A DNA stretch of 64,000 bases. It comes from Dillenia suffruticosa (Eukaryota > Streptophyta > Magnoliopsida > Dilleniales > Dilleniaceae). The notes under the pieces were generated by a model, which was not told where the DNA came from, ran no database searches, and saw nothing but the letters and a program-made list of their open reading frames with translations. The stretch is taken from assembly GCA_033439265.1 (NCBI GenBank), contig JAVTVX010000031.1, forward strand, positions 15,227,001-15,291,000. The letters run 5' to 3'. Made by a program: the position numbers and the translations under genes. Each line of letters begins with the position of its first letter. Position 1 is the stretch's first letter. This document shows positions 27,619 through 42,597 of this stretch, piece after piece.

Positions 27619-30289
27619 ATGAAGTCAAAAATCAAAACAAGTTCCCTTTTCCATTTTTCTGCAACAATTTTCCTTCTCCCTTTTATCTTCCTCACTTTCA
27701 CGGTAGAATCATCCCCAACTTACTTCAATCACTTCTGCAGAAACAACACTGCTAATTCCACAAGAACCACTGCTCCATACAAAGACAACCTCAATGTTCT
27801 TCTGTCTTACCTTTCCTCCAACACAACTAATCCAAATGGGTACTTTAACGCCAGCGCTGGCGAACCTGGCAATACTGCGTATGGCATGTTTCTTTGTCGA
27901 GGCGATATTTCAACCACCCAGTGCCAAAGCTGCATAAGTACTGCCCAAGCTGACTTGTTGCACCGATGCCCGACAGAGAAAGAAGGAGTCATATGGTATG
28001 ACTTGTGTGAGATGCGTTACTCTGACCGGAATTTCTTCTCTCAGGTTGAGCAAGATCCTACATATCCATATTCAGACGCTTCGAGTATTTCAGACGCGGA
28101 TGCCTTAAACCAAGTTCTGGGAGAAGCGATGAATTACGCGACAAATCAGGCTGCAAACGGGAAGGAATTTGCGACGAACAGAGCAAATTTAGCTGAGAAT
28201 CAGACTATATACAGCCTCGTGCAGTGCACACTGGATTTGTCAAGTTCTAGTTGTTCGATGTGCCTTCAGATGGCTATGGCTAGTCTTCCGATTTGTTGCA
28301 ATGGAAAGGAAGGAGGAAGGGTTTTACTTATGAGTTGTAATCTCAGATATGAGATGTACAAGTTCTATACATCTTCTGATACAGAGTTACCTTCTCTGCC
28401 TGGGGCTAATGTTCCTGGCTCTCCAAGCACTAAAGGTATGCTGAAGTAACAAGAATATAGAAAGCTAACAATAGGTTTGGAAGAATACTTATATTGTAAA
28501 ATTAGAAATTTGAATTATAGTGTCCATAAATCGATAAGGTTTGCCAAACCCGGAAATAGTTTCAAACTTCTGCAATGCCATTGTGCACACGAATTGAATA
28601 CTCGACACGAGTTTATAGGAGAAAGTGATATTGTGTTTCTGCAGGAAAAAGTAGTTCATCGAAAGCAATCATCCCCATTGTTGTATCTCTAATTGGCTCT
28701 GTAGTGCTTCTCTCCATGATATGCTATTATTTTCTGAAGAGAAAGAGCAAGAGAAAAGGACCGGCACTGGATGGCAGAGGTACGTCTAGTATATCATGAG
28801 TACAGAAATATAATGTTGCGCAACGTGCTTGTTTTGCGTTAAATAGACTTAAAGGTACGAAACTAATTATGTGCAGACATGGAAGACATCACAATTATGC
28901 AGTCATTGCATTATGATTTGAGAACAATTGAAGCAGCGACAAACAATTTCTCAGTGGAAAATAAAATTGGTTCAGGAGGTTTTGGCATGGTCTTCAAGGT
29001 ATGTACATAATTTTTGTGGTACATTAAGATGTAATAACTAATTGATAGGAAAACGATTGAATATACGATTGCTTTTGCAGGGCACACTTGCAAATGGACG
29101 CGAAATAGCAGTGAAAAGATTGTCTAGAAGCTCGGGGCAAGGCATGCAAGAGTTTAGGAATGAGCTAGTTTTGATGGCAAAGCTTCAGCACATAAATATT
29201 GTAAGGCTTCTGGGATTTTGCTTGGATGGAAAGGAAAGAATCCTCATCTATGAATTTGTGCCAAACAAAAGCCTTGACTACTTCCTTTTTGGTTAGTCTC
29301 TTGCTGTCTCTTATAGCACAACTAGGAGTTAATCTTACTTTTCCCCATAGGCAAATTACAATTTGGTTGCTCAGCTGCTATTGGAATTTTGCATTTGTAC
29401 AGACCCAGAAAGGCAAAATCGGTTGGATTGGCCCACACGTTTCAAAATTATAAAAGGGATAGCTCGAGGAATCCTTTATCTTCATGAAGGTTCTCAGATT
29501 AGAATAATACACCGTGATCTTAAACCTAGTAATGTGTTGCTCGATGTAGATATGAATCCACGAGTTTCAGATTTTGGTATGGCCAAAATTTTAGAACAGA
29601 CTCAAGGAAATACTAGACGGGTTGCTGGGACATAGTAAGTTCCAAATTCCTATATTAGTTTTCTTGAATAGACCAATGTCATAAAGAATTTTGATCAGAA
29701 GTGCTAGTTTTCAGTGGTTACATGTCTCCAGAGTATGCAATGCATGGAAAGTTCTCAGAGAAATCGGATGTGTTTGCATTTGGTGTCCTAATTCTCGAGA
29801 TTATAAGTGGCAAGAGGAATAGCAACTTCCATCAGTCCAGCTATGCCGAGGATCTTCTAACCTACGTAAGTAACAATTGTAGATCCGACCTTTGATTACT
29901 TACATGATTACTGCAAATGTAGATGAATGTCATTGGTCTATGATATGTTGCAGGCTTGGAAACGTTGGAGGGAAGGGAATTTCCAGAATTTTATGGACCT
30001 TTGTTTGCAAGATTCATATTCAAGAGACGAAGTCACCAGATGCATCCACATTGGCTTGTTGTGCGTTCAGGAAGATGCGGAGGACAGACCAACAATGGCA
30101 ATGATAGTACTAATGCTTAATAGTCCCGATGTTGCTTTACCTCAGCCTCATGAACCGGCTTTCTATCTACGTAGTGGATCAGATCCTTACTTGCCTAAAA
30201 TTGAAGTGGGCTCATCAAATGCATCTTCAAGCAATCCAGCTTCATGTTCTGCCAATGAATTGACAATAACAGAAATGGTTCCTCGATGA
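27619..30289 (+). CDS. CRK-C: cysteine-rich (DUF26) receptor-like Ser/Thr kinase, intact
   Basis: Seven exons (27619-28435, 28645-28779, 28877-28998, 29081-29291, 29403-29634, 29715-29865, 29954-30289) join in phase to about 667 residues. An in-frame upstream ATG at 27514 would add 35 polar residues in front of the signal peptide. The ATG at 27619 is preferred because the hydrophobic segment follows it closely. DUF26 motifs are [13 protein letters not shown] and [13 protein letters not shown]. There is a Ser/Pro hinge, a membrane helix with a KRKSKRK stop-transfer, then a kinase with GSGGFG, IAVK lysine near 370, HRD near 467, DFG near 485 and GTYGYMSPEY. It is the most divergent of the four intact cluster members in the DUF26 region and has a slightly shorter activation segment (exon 5 of 232 rather than 238 bp). 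Role as for the family: plasma-membrane signalling kinase, ligand unknown. Confidence 0.92.
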
Positions 30290-30882
30290 ACTCTGCCAGC
30301 AATAATTCCTTTATAAACACGCCAGTGTGTTTGTATTTTTGCGTATATAGTTTACTGAGTCGGAGAAATTTTTACTATCTCTATGACTCGATATTTGTCT
30401 CCAAAATCCAGTGTACTTTCCAACACCATGATACAGGCCTTCATCTATCAAAAATGGAAAACATATAAATCTCATTCATGTTAAACTTGTTGCTTTTCAC
30501 GTTTCCTTTTCTTCTTTTCTTTTCTCTTCAACATGTACAAAACGGCATTTGGATCAATCAGGGAGTCACAAAATACGCAAACAACCTCTTAGTAAATGAT
30601 GCCTCTCCACTCCAGCACGATTGTATGTTCGAAATTGATTTGGACAGGTTCGAGTCCGCACACGGGGCTTACTAGTGTATGCGTATGGGGCTGTCGCTTG
30701 CAAGATAATGCTTAGGTGATGTTTTGGTGATATTGTGTATGCAAGATGATGCTTAGTGATTTTGACAATATTTTTTAAAATTTTTACAGATGTTTATGAA
30801 TTAAAAGTGTATGTGTTAATTTTTTTTTTTCTTTAGGGGATGTATGATGGTTTGGTCCTCAATCTCTGTGGGCAATGCAGAG
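30290..30882 (+). other. 3' flank of CRK-C and spacer
   Basis: The CRK-C 3' UTR probably lies in the first 200 bp. The rest is non-coding spacer with no clear repeat until the MITE at 30883. Confidence 0.4.
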
Positions 30883-31143
30883 TAGGGGTGTTATGAGAGT
30901 CAGTGTCACAGGAGTCGAGCTCAAGTAGTTTGGTATCGAGCTTGAAGGCTCGACAAGCTTTCTGAAAACGTTAATAGGTATAATTTATTTGAAGATCCGA
31001 CGATACTCGGTGATACTTCGAGCTTGAATTCGAACTCGAAATATAGACTCGGCAAGTTCGAATTCATCTAACTGACACTCAAGTCAGGCTCGAGAATCAA
31101 CACTACCTCACTCGACTCAGACTTGAGCGTCATAACACCTTTG
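30883..31143. mobile_element. hAT-type MITE, ~260 bp
   Basis: The terminal inverted repeats are TAGGGGTGTTATGA at the left and TCATAACACCTTTG at the right (11 of 14 pairing). They are flanked by ATGCAGAG (30875-30882) and GAGCAGAG (31144-31151), an imperfect 8-bp target duplication. The interior is rich in GCTCGA/TCGAGC palindromic blocks. There is no coding capacity. AGGGGTGT-type termini and an 8-bp TSD fit the hAT superfamily. Confidence 0.6.
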
Positions 31144-31151
31144 GAGCAGAG

Positions 31152-32390
31152 ATAATGGCCGGGATTTTCTGCTTAAAAAGAACAAGGACTGCTAATTGAT
31201 AAGCATCTTTCGGGCAGGAAAAAAAAATGCAAAAAATGCCGACGGCAGTGGAAGCATCTACTGCCAAAATTTAATGTCGTCTGGTCCCGCTCCCGTGACC
31301 GCTGCATATGCGACAGGGTGAAAGGATGAGGGTGTGACTAGACTTAGGCCAGTTCATCCTGCACCACTCTTAAATACAAAATTCCAAAGCTTTTTGGTGT
31401 ATCGATGTCATGACGCAGACCATTCAATAGATAAGATCGTGGAGAAAGGTCATTAAGGTCAACATCTAGCGTCGAGTCGAGGGTATTTTATATTAGAATA
31501 AAATAATTGAGCAGAATCAATTCAATGAATACCGATTTTTAATCAATTTTTATATTTAAATTTTAAAAATAAAAAATATTATATTGATTGATTTTTTTAA
31601 ATTAAATTTAATAATATTTAAATTAAATTAATCAAAATATAATTTTAAATATCGATTTATTATAAAAAAAAATTATTAAAATAAAATAAACCACTTCCTT
31701 AATGCCCACTGTAACGGGCATTAGTTGGAGCGTCAAGCACAGAAAATTAAGGTGTCTACGCATCTATCTGCAGGAAGCTTCTTTGGAGATCATGAAATTG
31801 AGGTCTGGGATTCAATTATTTAAACGTCACTGTCCATTTGACCACGGACTACAAAATGCCAAGATACCCACTTGCCTTCGTGCTACATACCACCCAGGTG
31901 GCCGACCTTCATTGGAATTTTTGGTATCGTGCTAGAAGTAGAAACTAACTTAACCAGTTTTAATTAAGACTTAAACTAGGAAATTGGGAAATAATCATTG
32001 ACCAAACCGGTCAGCCATACGCACTTGGTGATTATAGAACCAGTTTAAAAACCGGCAAACCAGTTTCCAATCTATAAAAACTATTCGAACCGGACGACTT
32101 TGTTGCTATTTTACTATTTCTCCATCCCTCTGTTGTTATTTTACTGTCTCTCCATACTCTCTCAATATTTGAATTAAAACTTATGTCCATAAATCATGAA
32201 GTTTTTAAAACAAATGAACATTTGAACTCATTTTCAAAATTTTGTTTTTAAATCTAATTCTAATTCCTATTCCACACCGTGAATCATTCCTAATATAATC
32301 GATTTATTTAAAATATTATAAATTTTACATATCAATATTTTTAAAAATTTTAGAATTTTTTACTTATTTCTATTAAACATTGTTAGGGTG
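31152..32390 (+). other. Spacer with decayed repeat DNA
   Basis: AT-rich spacer. 31980-32100 contains AACCGGT/GGTTCG-type motifs that recur at 33175-33200 on the other side of the LTR fragment, suggesting one older repeat split by it. No gene is seen. Confidence 0.35.
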
Positions 32391-33080
32391 GGGCTTGACT
32401 CCATAGATAATAGCTCCATTGACAAGTATGGGGACTGGTCATCTAGAGATCTCGGTGGATGAAATCTGTAAAAAACCATCGGAAAATGTTCTAATCGGGA
32501 GACTTCGACGCTCAAATCAGAAAATGATTTTCTAAAAGAAAAAGAACAGACTAAAAGAGAGTTCTGTGTATCCTTTGTATGCTTTGTACAGGTTTTGAGA
32601 GCCAGAGAACTTACCTATCGGTCGGGTGAATATAGTATATATAGATTACTTGTATGAATGTCATATGCATTCGGGACGCTAAAATCTAAATTTTCTTATA
32701 GAGAGGTCCCGAGATCATGGGGATCATGGCGATAGATTTTTAAAGATTTGAAATGCTATTGTTTGAGAAAGTTCAGATATCAAGAGATTTTTTTCCTTTA
32801 TCGACAATAGTTAATAGTTTTCTTTTCTGTACAAGAGGTTGAATACTTCAAGGGGGGCAAATATTGTACTTAACCAATCGAGATTTTGGAGCACCGAGCA
32901 AATTTAAGAGCCGGACAGGCGACTACCAAGAGGGGGCTAGTCGAGATGTATTGAGAGGATGGACCGTATCTACTCATCTGAGAGATAAATTCTGCATTAA
33001 TGACACATTTCTAATGTGTTATGTCCGATGAACTCTGTTATGTGAAAATTTCAAATCTTGTTATAATAGGCCTTTGGGCC
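32391..33080 (-). mobile_element. Old LTR fragment, Ty3-gypsy-like, minus orientation (fossil)
   Basis: Read on the - strand it ends GGAGTCAAGCCCCACCCTAACA and contains CAAAGCATACAAAGG, a TTTGAGCGTCG motif and GGTTTTTTACAG in the same order as the fragment at 7230-7480. No internal domain is attached. The CA end is at 32391. The other end is placed at the GGCCTTTGGGCCA block only tentatively, and no target duplication was found. Probably a solo or partial LTR, old. Confidence 0.5.
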
Positions 33081-33731
33081 ATACTCTATCGAATATATAT
33101 ATTAATATTTAATATTATATAATTTTATATTATATTTTATAAAATTTTAACAGTGAAAATCATAAATCAGTGCTTGGACCGGTTCAAAAGCCGCTCAAGT
33201 TTTCTAAACATCGCTACCACTCAACTAAAATAATCCGGGTTGGAATGTCTTGAGTTGCAGCGGTGTTGTCAGATGTGAACTCCGTGTTGTTTCCAAATTG
33301 ATTCTTTTCTCAAGATAACGACCAGGGGAAGTGAAAGTCAAAGATAGTAGCCTCCCGTAATGTGAATTCCCAACTCCCAAATGATCCAATAACACGTCAA
33401 AGCATTAATACTTATTTTTTAATTTAAATTTTATTTTTGTGGATTTATGAAAAATTTATATAAACCAATAAAAGTAAAATAAAAATTTAATAAAAAATAA
33501 AAATAAAATCTACCACATGTACTCAAGGAAAATGAAACCAAACACACCCTAAAGAGTTCCAAACTTGTTTCACAATCTAGGAAGACCAAGTCAATAATCC
33601 TGTGGAAAAGGAAAGAGAAGTTTCCTCTGCTTTTTGCAAAATGCATATGGATTCTTCACCGTGTCCCCTACTTTTTGCCGCAGCTCATGTTTCTTGCAAA
33701 AAGGGAAGCAAGGAAAGTTAATCACCCAAAC
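33081..33731 (+). other. Upstream region of CRK-D
   Basis: AT-rich non-coding DNA. W-box cores (GTCAA on +) lie at 33337-33341 and 33590-33594, about 395 and 140 bp before the CRK-D start. Their function is inferred only. Confidence 0.4.
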
Positions 33732-36345
33732 ATGGCTCCCAGACCATCCAACCAACTCCATGTCTTCTCTTCAAGACATCTCTTCCTCTCCATAGCCATC
33801 ATAGGCTTTTATGGAATAACAACAAATGCAAATCCGACTTTCATAGCCCGTAGATGTTCAACTGTAAACACCTTTCTGCCAAATGGAACATTTCAAGCGA
33901 ATCGCAATCTCCTTCTCTCTTCCCTTGCATCAAACTCGACAAACGAAAACGGCTTTTACAACTTTACCGTGGGCTCAAGTCCTCCGGACATAGCCTACGG
34001 CGTTTTTCTTTGTCGTGGCGATGTCAGCACCGAAGTTTGTCAGGACTGCGTGGTTACTGCACAGAATGATATGATCAAAAATTGTCCCGCTGGGAAAGGG
34101 GCAATTGTTTGGTACGATGAGTGCTTGTTACGATACTCCAATGTGTCATTCTTCTCAACAGTGGATATCGCGCCCGCAATTCTGATGAACAATACTAGAG
34201 ATATAACCGACCCACAGAGGTTTCGACAAATCCTGGAAAACACTTTGAATGACATCGCGATTCAAGCCGCAAATGGGACTTCGGAGAAGAAGTATGCGAC
34301 AAAGCAAGCGAATTTTTCATCTCTTGAAACTCTGTATGCTTTAGCGCAGTGCACCCCTGATCTGTCACATGCTGATTGCAACAATTGTCTACAAATGGGA
34401 AATGCTTATCTTATTCCGGTTGACAAGCAAGGCGGAAGAATTTTGTTCCCCAGTTGTAATGTTAGATTTGAGGTTTACAAGTTCTACACTGAGACAGAAC
34501 CAGCGGTTACGCCTGCCCCAGAGAACTCACTTTCTCCTCCTCCGCCTCCTGCTCCAACATCGTCAGGTGAACAATGGGCATGTCTTCCTTCACATTATGC
34601 AAATTTTCATTAAATCAGATAAGGGTATTATAAATTGATATAAGTCAATTGTAAATTTTCCCCTTTTTAATTCCGTGCAGGAGAGAAAGGAATTTCAAGA
34701 TCAAAGCTCATGGCCATCGTTGTTCCAATTTCTGTAGCTGCAGCATTCTTGACCGCCTTTTGTTTCTTTTTTGTTAGTAAAAGAGCAAAAAAGAAGAGGG
34801 AAGCGGCAGGGGTTGATGATCAAGGTAAATTTTCAGTTTGTGCCGCTTCAAATTTCATCTATGTTTTACTAGTTATTTTTTGTCTGAATTTTTCATAAAA
34901 TTGTTTGGTGTCTTATGAAACAGTGGATGAAATCATTACTGAGAAGTCGTTGCAATATGATTTAAGGACAGTCGAAGCAGCAACAAATAATTTCTCTGAG
35001 AATAACAAGGTTGGTGTGGGTGGATTCGGAACTGTCTATAAGGTGAAACACTGTCCCTATGAAGTCGTTCTGTTAAGCTCATTAAAGCAAGAAATTTAAT
35101 CAGTTTGCTTTTGTTGAATACCTAGGGAACACTATCAAGTGGACAGGCAATAGCGGTGAAGAGATTATCCGGAGGCTCTGATCAACGTGCAGAGGAATTC
35201 AAGAATGAGGTTGTGTTGGTTGCTAGGCTTCAACATCGAAACCTCGTGAGGCTCTTGGGCTTTTGCCTTGAAGGAGAAGAGAAGATACTTATTTTTGAAT
35301 TTGTTCCCAACAGAAGTCTTGATCAACTTCTCTTTGGTAATATCTATCTCCTTCATTATTTTATATGTCACAGTCTCAAGAATTTCACAACGTACAATCC
35401 TAAGGCCAGTCTCTTTGGCTTTTATATATATATAGATCCTGTAAGGCGACATGAATTAGATTGGGCAATTCGGTACAAGATTATAGGAGGGATAGCCCGT
35501 GGCATTCTCTATCTTCATGAAGAGTCTCGTCTTAGAATTATCCACCGTGATCTCAAAGCTAGCAATGTTTTGTTAGATGTGGAAATGAATCCAAAAATTA
35601 CTGACTTTGGTATGGCAAGGATTTTCGGAGGGGGCCAAACTCATGGGATTACAAATAGAATTGTCGGAACATAGTAAGTTTTCATCATCCTATGTCTCGA
35701 AAAGTTTTTGAAGTTTAATGTTTAATTGATATTTCATGATGATGGCATCGGATTGCAGTGGTTATATGGCCCCAGAGTATGCAATCCATGGACAATTTTC
35801 TGTGAAGTCCGATGTATTTAGCTTTGGTGTCCTAGTTTTAGAGATCATAAGTGGCATGAAAATCAGTCAATTATATGGCCTAGACTCTTCAGAAGACCTT
35901 CTAAGCCATGTAAGTTCTTACTAAACCTGATACTATTCTTGATTTTGTACATTTTATCTTAAATAAGACACTGAGACTAGTTGATCATATGTTGCAGGCA
36001 TGGAAACTTTGGAAGGACGATGTGCCCTTGGAATTGGTTGATGAGACCATGAGGGATGCATATGCGAGAAATTACGAAGTGTTAAGATGTATCCACATTG
36101 GCCTATTGTGTGTGCAAGAAGATCCAGCAGATAGACCTACAATGGCCTCGGTGGTTCTCATGCTTGATAGTTTTGCGTTCACATTGCCTCTGCCTAATCA
36201 ACCTGCACTGTTTCATAGAAGCAAAACAGAATCGACCACAATCACAGAAACTACGGACCTCACAGAATCTGCTCAATCTGCTGAGAGTAAAGCAATGCAG
36301 TGGTCTGTGATTGATCAATCCATTACTCAAGTATACCCACGATAG
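33732..36345 (+). CDS. CRK-D: cysteine-rich (DUF26) receptor-like Ser/Thr kinase, intact
   Basis: Exons 33732-34566, 34681-34824, 34924-35042, 35126-35336, 35436-35673, 35759-35909 and 35998-36345 join in phase to about 681 residues. The ATG at 33732 precedes a signal peptide (cleavage probably after ITTNA). The frame is also open from 33675, but that start would leave a charged leader. DUF26 motifs are [13 protein letters not shown] and [14 protein letters not shown] Pro-rich hinge, a membrane helix followed by KRAKKKR, and the kinase come next: GVGGFG, IAVK lysine near 378, HRD near 475, DFG near 493 and GTYGYMAPEY. The activation segment carries GGGQTHG where the paralogs have VDQSQG-like residues. 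The C-terminal tail is Thr/Ser-rich and ends QVYPR, like CRK-E (EMYPR), so D and E are close relatives. Plasma-membrane signalling role by family. Confidence 0.92.
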
Positions 36346-38719
36346 TAGAATTAGCAACACACAAGCTGGTGTGATTTTCATGACAGAAGCATGTAGTAAT
36401 CACAATTTTGAACCATTTGCAGTAATTTTTCTTTTCATGGTCGGCAAGCTTATATTAAGATCATAGTCCAAACATTAGCATGTCACCAACTAAAATATAT
36501 TTACATCTCGGTTGGCTGGTTAATGAGAGAATCTGGGTTGGTATAATTTAATCTCTATTCCTATTAAGCTGTTTGGAGATGCCAATAAAAGGGCTTGAGG
36601 ATGACACACAACCACATAGGACTGAAGTTGAAAGTTGTGCACATTCAAAGGTCCGGAGGATTTTGGGATACAATGGTTGCCTGAATTTACGATCAACTCT
36701 TTTCATTAAAAAAATCAATTTTCTAGTTACTTTATTTTTTAGAATATAGTGGTACAACGCAAAAGTTGTCAAAAGAGAACTTGGATAGGCATTTTCAAGG
36801 ACTAAGAGAAGGCATTTCCATCATACATTATAATTTATTAACAACAAAAGTAAGTTACATTATATTAAATAAATTAAATCTTATATAATAATTTATGTCA
36901 ATAAAAAAAATAAAATCAAGTAATTTAAATTAATTAAAATAATTACTTAAAATAAAATTTTTATAAAATATAGTGAGATAGACTTTATAATTCAAATCCA
37001 TTTAAATTTTTAGTCATCGATCTATAATTGGTATTGGGTATTTTATTAAGGTGGATTTTATGATTATTTAAATCAAATTAATAAAATTTTTTAAATATTA
37101 ATAAAATAAAAAAATAATAATAATAATTCCCTACCCCGGCCCGCGCCGGCCCGGCCGGCGAAATGGACACGTCAAAGTTGACATGAGACCCTTACACGGC
37201 ACCACCTACCGTTCGTACAAGCTAACACCAATATAAATATAAATATATATATATATAGCACTCATCATTGTTAAGAATATATTGTGTTGAACGAGTGAAT
37301 GGTGGCAGAATACAAATCAGATTCCTCTTTCTAGGTGTTATGATTTTTTTCTACAAACGAAAGAACTGAGGCCCCGACTAGCATCTCCCTCCGTGGAGCC
37401 AAGAAATCTTCTTCATATTGAAGAAAATAATGTATTTTTTACTTTGCAAATAAAATAAGAAATATATAAAGAGCATAAGAGCATAGAATTCCATGGTGGC
37501 TGGCTAACAGGGTCTTGGTGCACGATGCCAGCTTTGTCCCTCGTGATAGTTTCTTTTATTTAGTCCAAATACTTTATAATATAATTTATTTTGGTCAATC
37601 GAATGAACCTATTTGACCCAAGTAGGGCACTAACATCCGGCCTAAACAAAAAATTCTTGCCTCCCTTTCACGATCAAGTTGTTTCTATTTGGTGTAAGCA
37701 AATAATTTTGCACCGGCTCCAAACAAGAACCACCCACCATTTGATCTGGTGCTTAAATATTTATACCCAATAATTAAGATCTCATATTTAAATTTTGTGT
37801 ATAATAAATATAAGTATTATAAAAGTTTTGTCCTCCTTCTAACTGGATTTGGTGTGATCTAAATTATTATCAGGTATTCAAAGTTTATAAAAATATTACA
37901 AACAAGAAATATAATTATTACACTATAATTAGATATAATTATAAATAATAAGAGTTTAACGATTAATATATTGATTAACCTTTTTAAAAGAAATATGTAG
38001 ATTTTAATAATTATAATTTATTTCTTAATTGTATATTTTTATTTTATTGTTTTAGATATGCAAGTTTCCTACTAAAAATATAGATATTGTTTGTCATAAT
38101 TTTTTTCAATATTTTTTTATATATATATATATATATATAATCAAAAGTTGATTCAAATATTATTCGGATCTAATTTTAAAAAAAAAATTCTTTTATTTTT
38201 AAATTTTAAATTTAACATCCTTATTCAATGTACCACCAAACTCGCTATCCGTCGGCATCCGGTCAATATCTTCTCTCGACTAATCTTCAATGCATTTCGT
38301 ATAGATCGGTTTAATTAATCCGCGTGTAAATTGAGTTTAACATCTGGGACTGGGACCCAATTCGCACATCAGTTGAGTAGTAATGTAACTACCGGTCTTA
38401 GGTCCTTCAAGTTTTGAATAATCTGAACATGCCCAGTGAGAGTGACATTTCCATTTGACGAAGTGAAACTTTATGGGTAGCGTAATTGAAATTATTTTTC
38501 TACAAAAATAAAAATTTATAGGAACCTTCGGCGGAAGGATACTTTCCAAAGTCAAGAGTGAAATGACGACTTCTTGTAGTCTATGTTTTTTAGTAATTTA
38601 TATTTTTTGTTTTTATTTTCACCCATATTTTGTTATTTATAATAAATAAGATTAAAATTATGAAAAGATATTTGACAATTTTGAAAGAAACTAGGGAAGC
38701 AAACAGACCCTAAAAGGGA
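36346..38719 (+). other. Intergenic spacer between CRK-D and CRK-E
   Basis: AT-rich spacer. A short GC-rich patch of GGCCCG/CCGGCC repeats sits at 37133-37160. A TA microsatellite lies at 38117-38141. No gene was recognised. Confidence 0.4.
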
Positions 38720-38775
38720 GGTCAAGTTTGTGATGAGTGTGGGACACCTGTTCAAATTTACTCTGACCCAGTCAA
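38720..38775 (-). promoter_or_regulatory. Two W-box cores upstream of CRK-E
   Basis: GGTCAA at 38720-38725 and AGTCAAA at 38770-38776 read as TTGACC and TTTGACT on the - strand, 120-175 bp before the CRK-E ATG. Paired W-boxes at this distance fit WRKY control of defence-responsive CRKs. This is inference from short motifs. Confidence 0.35.
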
Positions 38776-38893
38776 ATCTTCAAAGAGCAAGAAAAGATGT
38801 TTATGTCCTCTTGCCTTCTTTCACATTCCCAACTTTCACAAACCAAGTGAAGATTGAGAAAAGTTTGATACCCAAAAAGAAAGAGAAAAGGCT

Positions 38894-41448
<2,555 letters not shown>

Positions 41449-42024
41449 ATATGAGAAGGCAAAAGCTTGGAATTAGAAAATTTACAATAGCTCTTTTTTT
41501 CCCGAGTTGAACGAAATGAGATGTTCTCATCCTCTATCTGATGTGGAAGCTTATATGTTTATCAATGTTATATTTTGAGGCACCCTATAGAAGGCATAAC
41601 AATATCTGAGGAAATAGCATGTCTCTAAACAAATATATGAGCGGCAGAAATGGGTGATCATATAATCACCAATTTTTAATAAAAGAGATGGGATATTGAG
41701 GTCTTCGACTTGTAATCTTAGAAATAAAAACAAGGAAATGTTAATCCAATGCTGCAATTAAAAATAAGGGCAGGTTCTACCTTGTTTCAGGAATTGTCTT
41801 CTGGTTTCATTGTCATAGACTGATGAAAACATATATGCTTCATTTGTGCAGGGAAGGGAAAAAGGATGTAAAAGGCATTTTTTTTTCTATTATGAGAAGG
41901 TTGCTAGTCTTGAGTAGGAATATGTCAATTATGCCTTTGGTAGCATGTAGAATGAACTAAATGAGGATCAGAAATTGCCTTTCACTTTCACGGCAAGTCT
42001 AATGACCACACATGATAATCTCCT
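41449..42024 (+). other. CRK-E 3' flank
   Basis: Non-coding. Includes the probable CRK-E 3' UTR and spacer before the kinase remnant at 42025. Confidence 0.4.
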
Positions 42025-42597
42025 GTGGGTATATGGCCCCAGAGTATGCCAAAATCTCAGTGAAGACAGACATCTTTAGCTTTGGAGTCATAGTCCTACA
42101 GATTGTCACCGGTTGGGAAAATGGTTCCTATACCGAGCCAGAGCATGCAGATCACCTTTGAAGCTCCGTGGGTGAAGTACGTATCCTGATAGAACTCAGC
42201 AGGTGGCATGTCGCCCTGATGTGTATGTTGATTTGGTACATTTCTGTAGGTGTGGATGAATTGGAGAAGTGGGAAAGCTTTGAGTCTGGTGGATCCAACA
42301 TTGAGTAAAGGTTCAACTAGTGCTGTATTGGGATGCATTCACATTGGTTTACTATGTCGTCAAGAAAATACAACTAAGAGATCGACTATGGTTGGTATTG
42401 TACAAATGGTGAATAGCTCTTGTGCAATTCTTCCCCAACCTTTGAAACCTACATTTTTTGTGCATGACTTCTCGAAGCCAGAAAGGACTCTGATGACAAA
42501 AAGTCTTGCACTGAATGAGTTTCCAGATCATACCACAGATGAAGCAGAACACTCAACAGTAAACGAGGCTTGGTTTAGTGTGCTAGAACCAAGATAA
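42025..42597 (+). pseudogene. C-terminal kinase remnant of a different CRK subgroup
   Basis: 42025-42161 reads [20 protein letters not shown], then QIVTG, and ends in a stop. An acceptor-like TTTCTGTAG leads into 42250-42597, which is open to a normal stop and reads VWMNWRSGKALSLVDPTLSK, then [12 protein letters not shown]. The paralogs nearby have AWKLWKED and LVDETIRDSY at the same places. The WMNWRSGKALSLVDPTL form is closer to other CRK subgroups, so this is not a recent copy of CRK-A to E. Everything upstream of the activation segment is missing. Not functional as a kinase. Confidence 0.8.

Noticed and set aside
36578-36700. Possible CRK C-terminal relic (MPIKGLEDD-like)
   Set aside because: A short resemblance to the FPIKGLES tail of CRK-A, but nothing kinase-like precedes it and the match is too short.
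37133-37160. GC-rich patch as a promoter or CpG island
   Set aside because: Only about 28 bp, with no nearby gene start.
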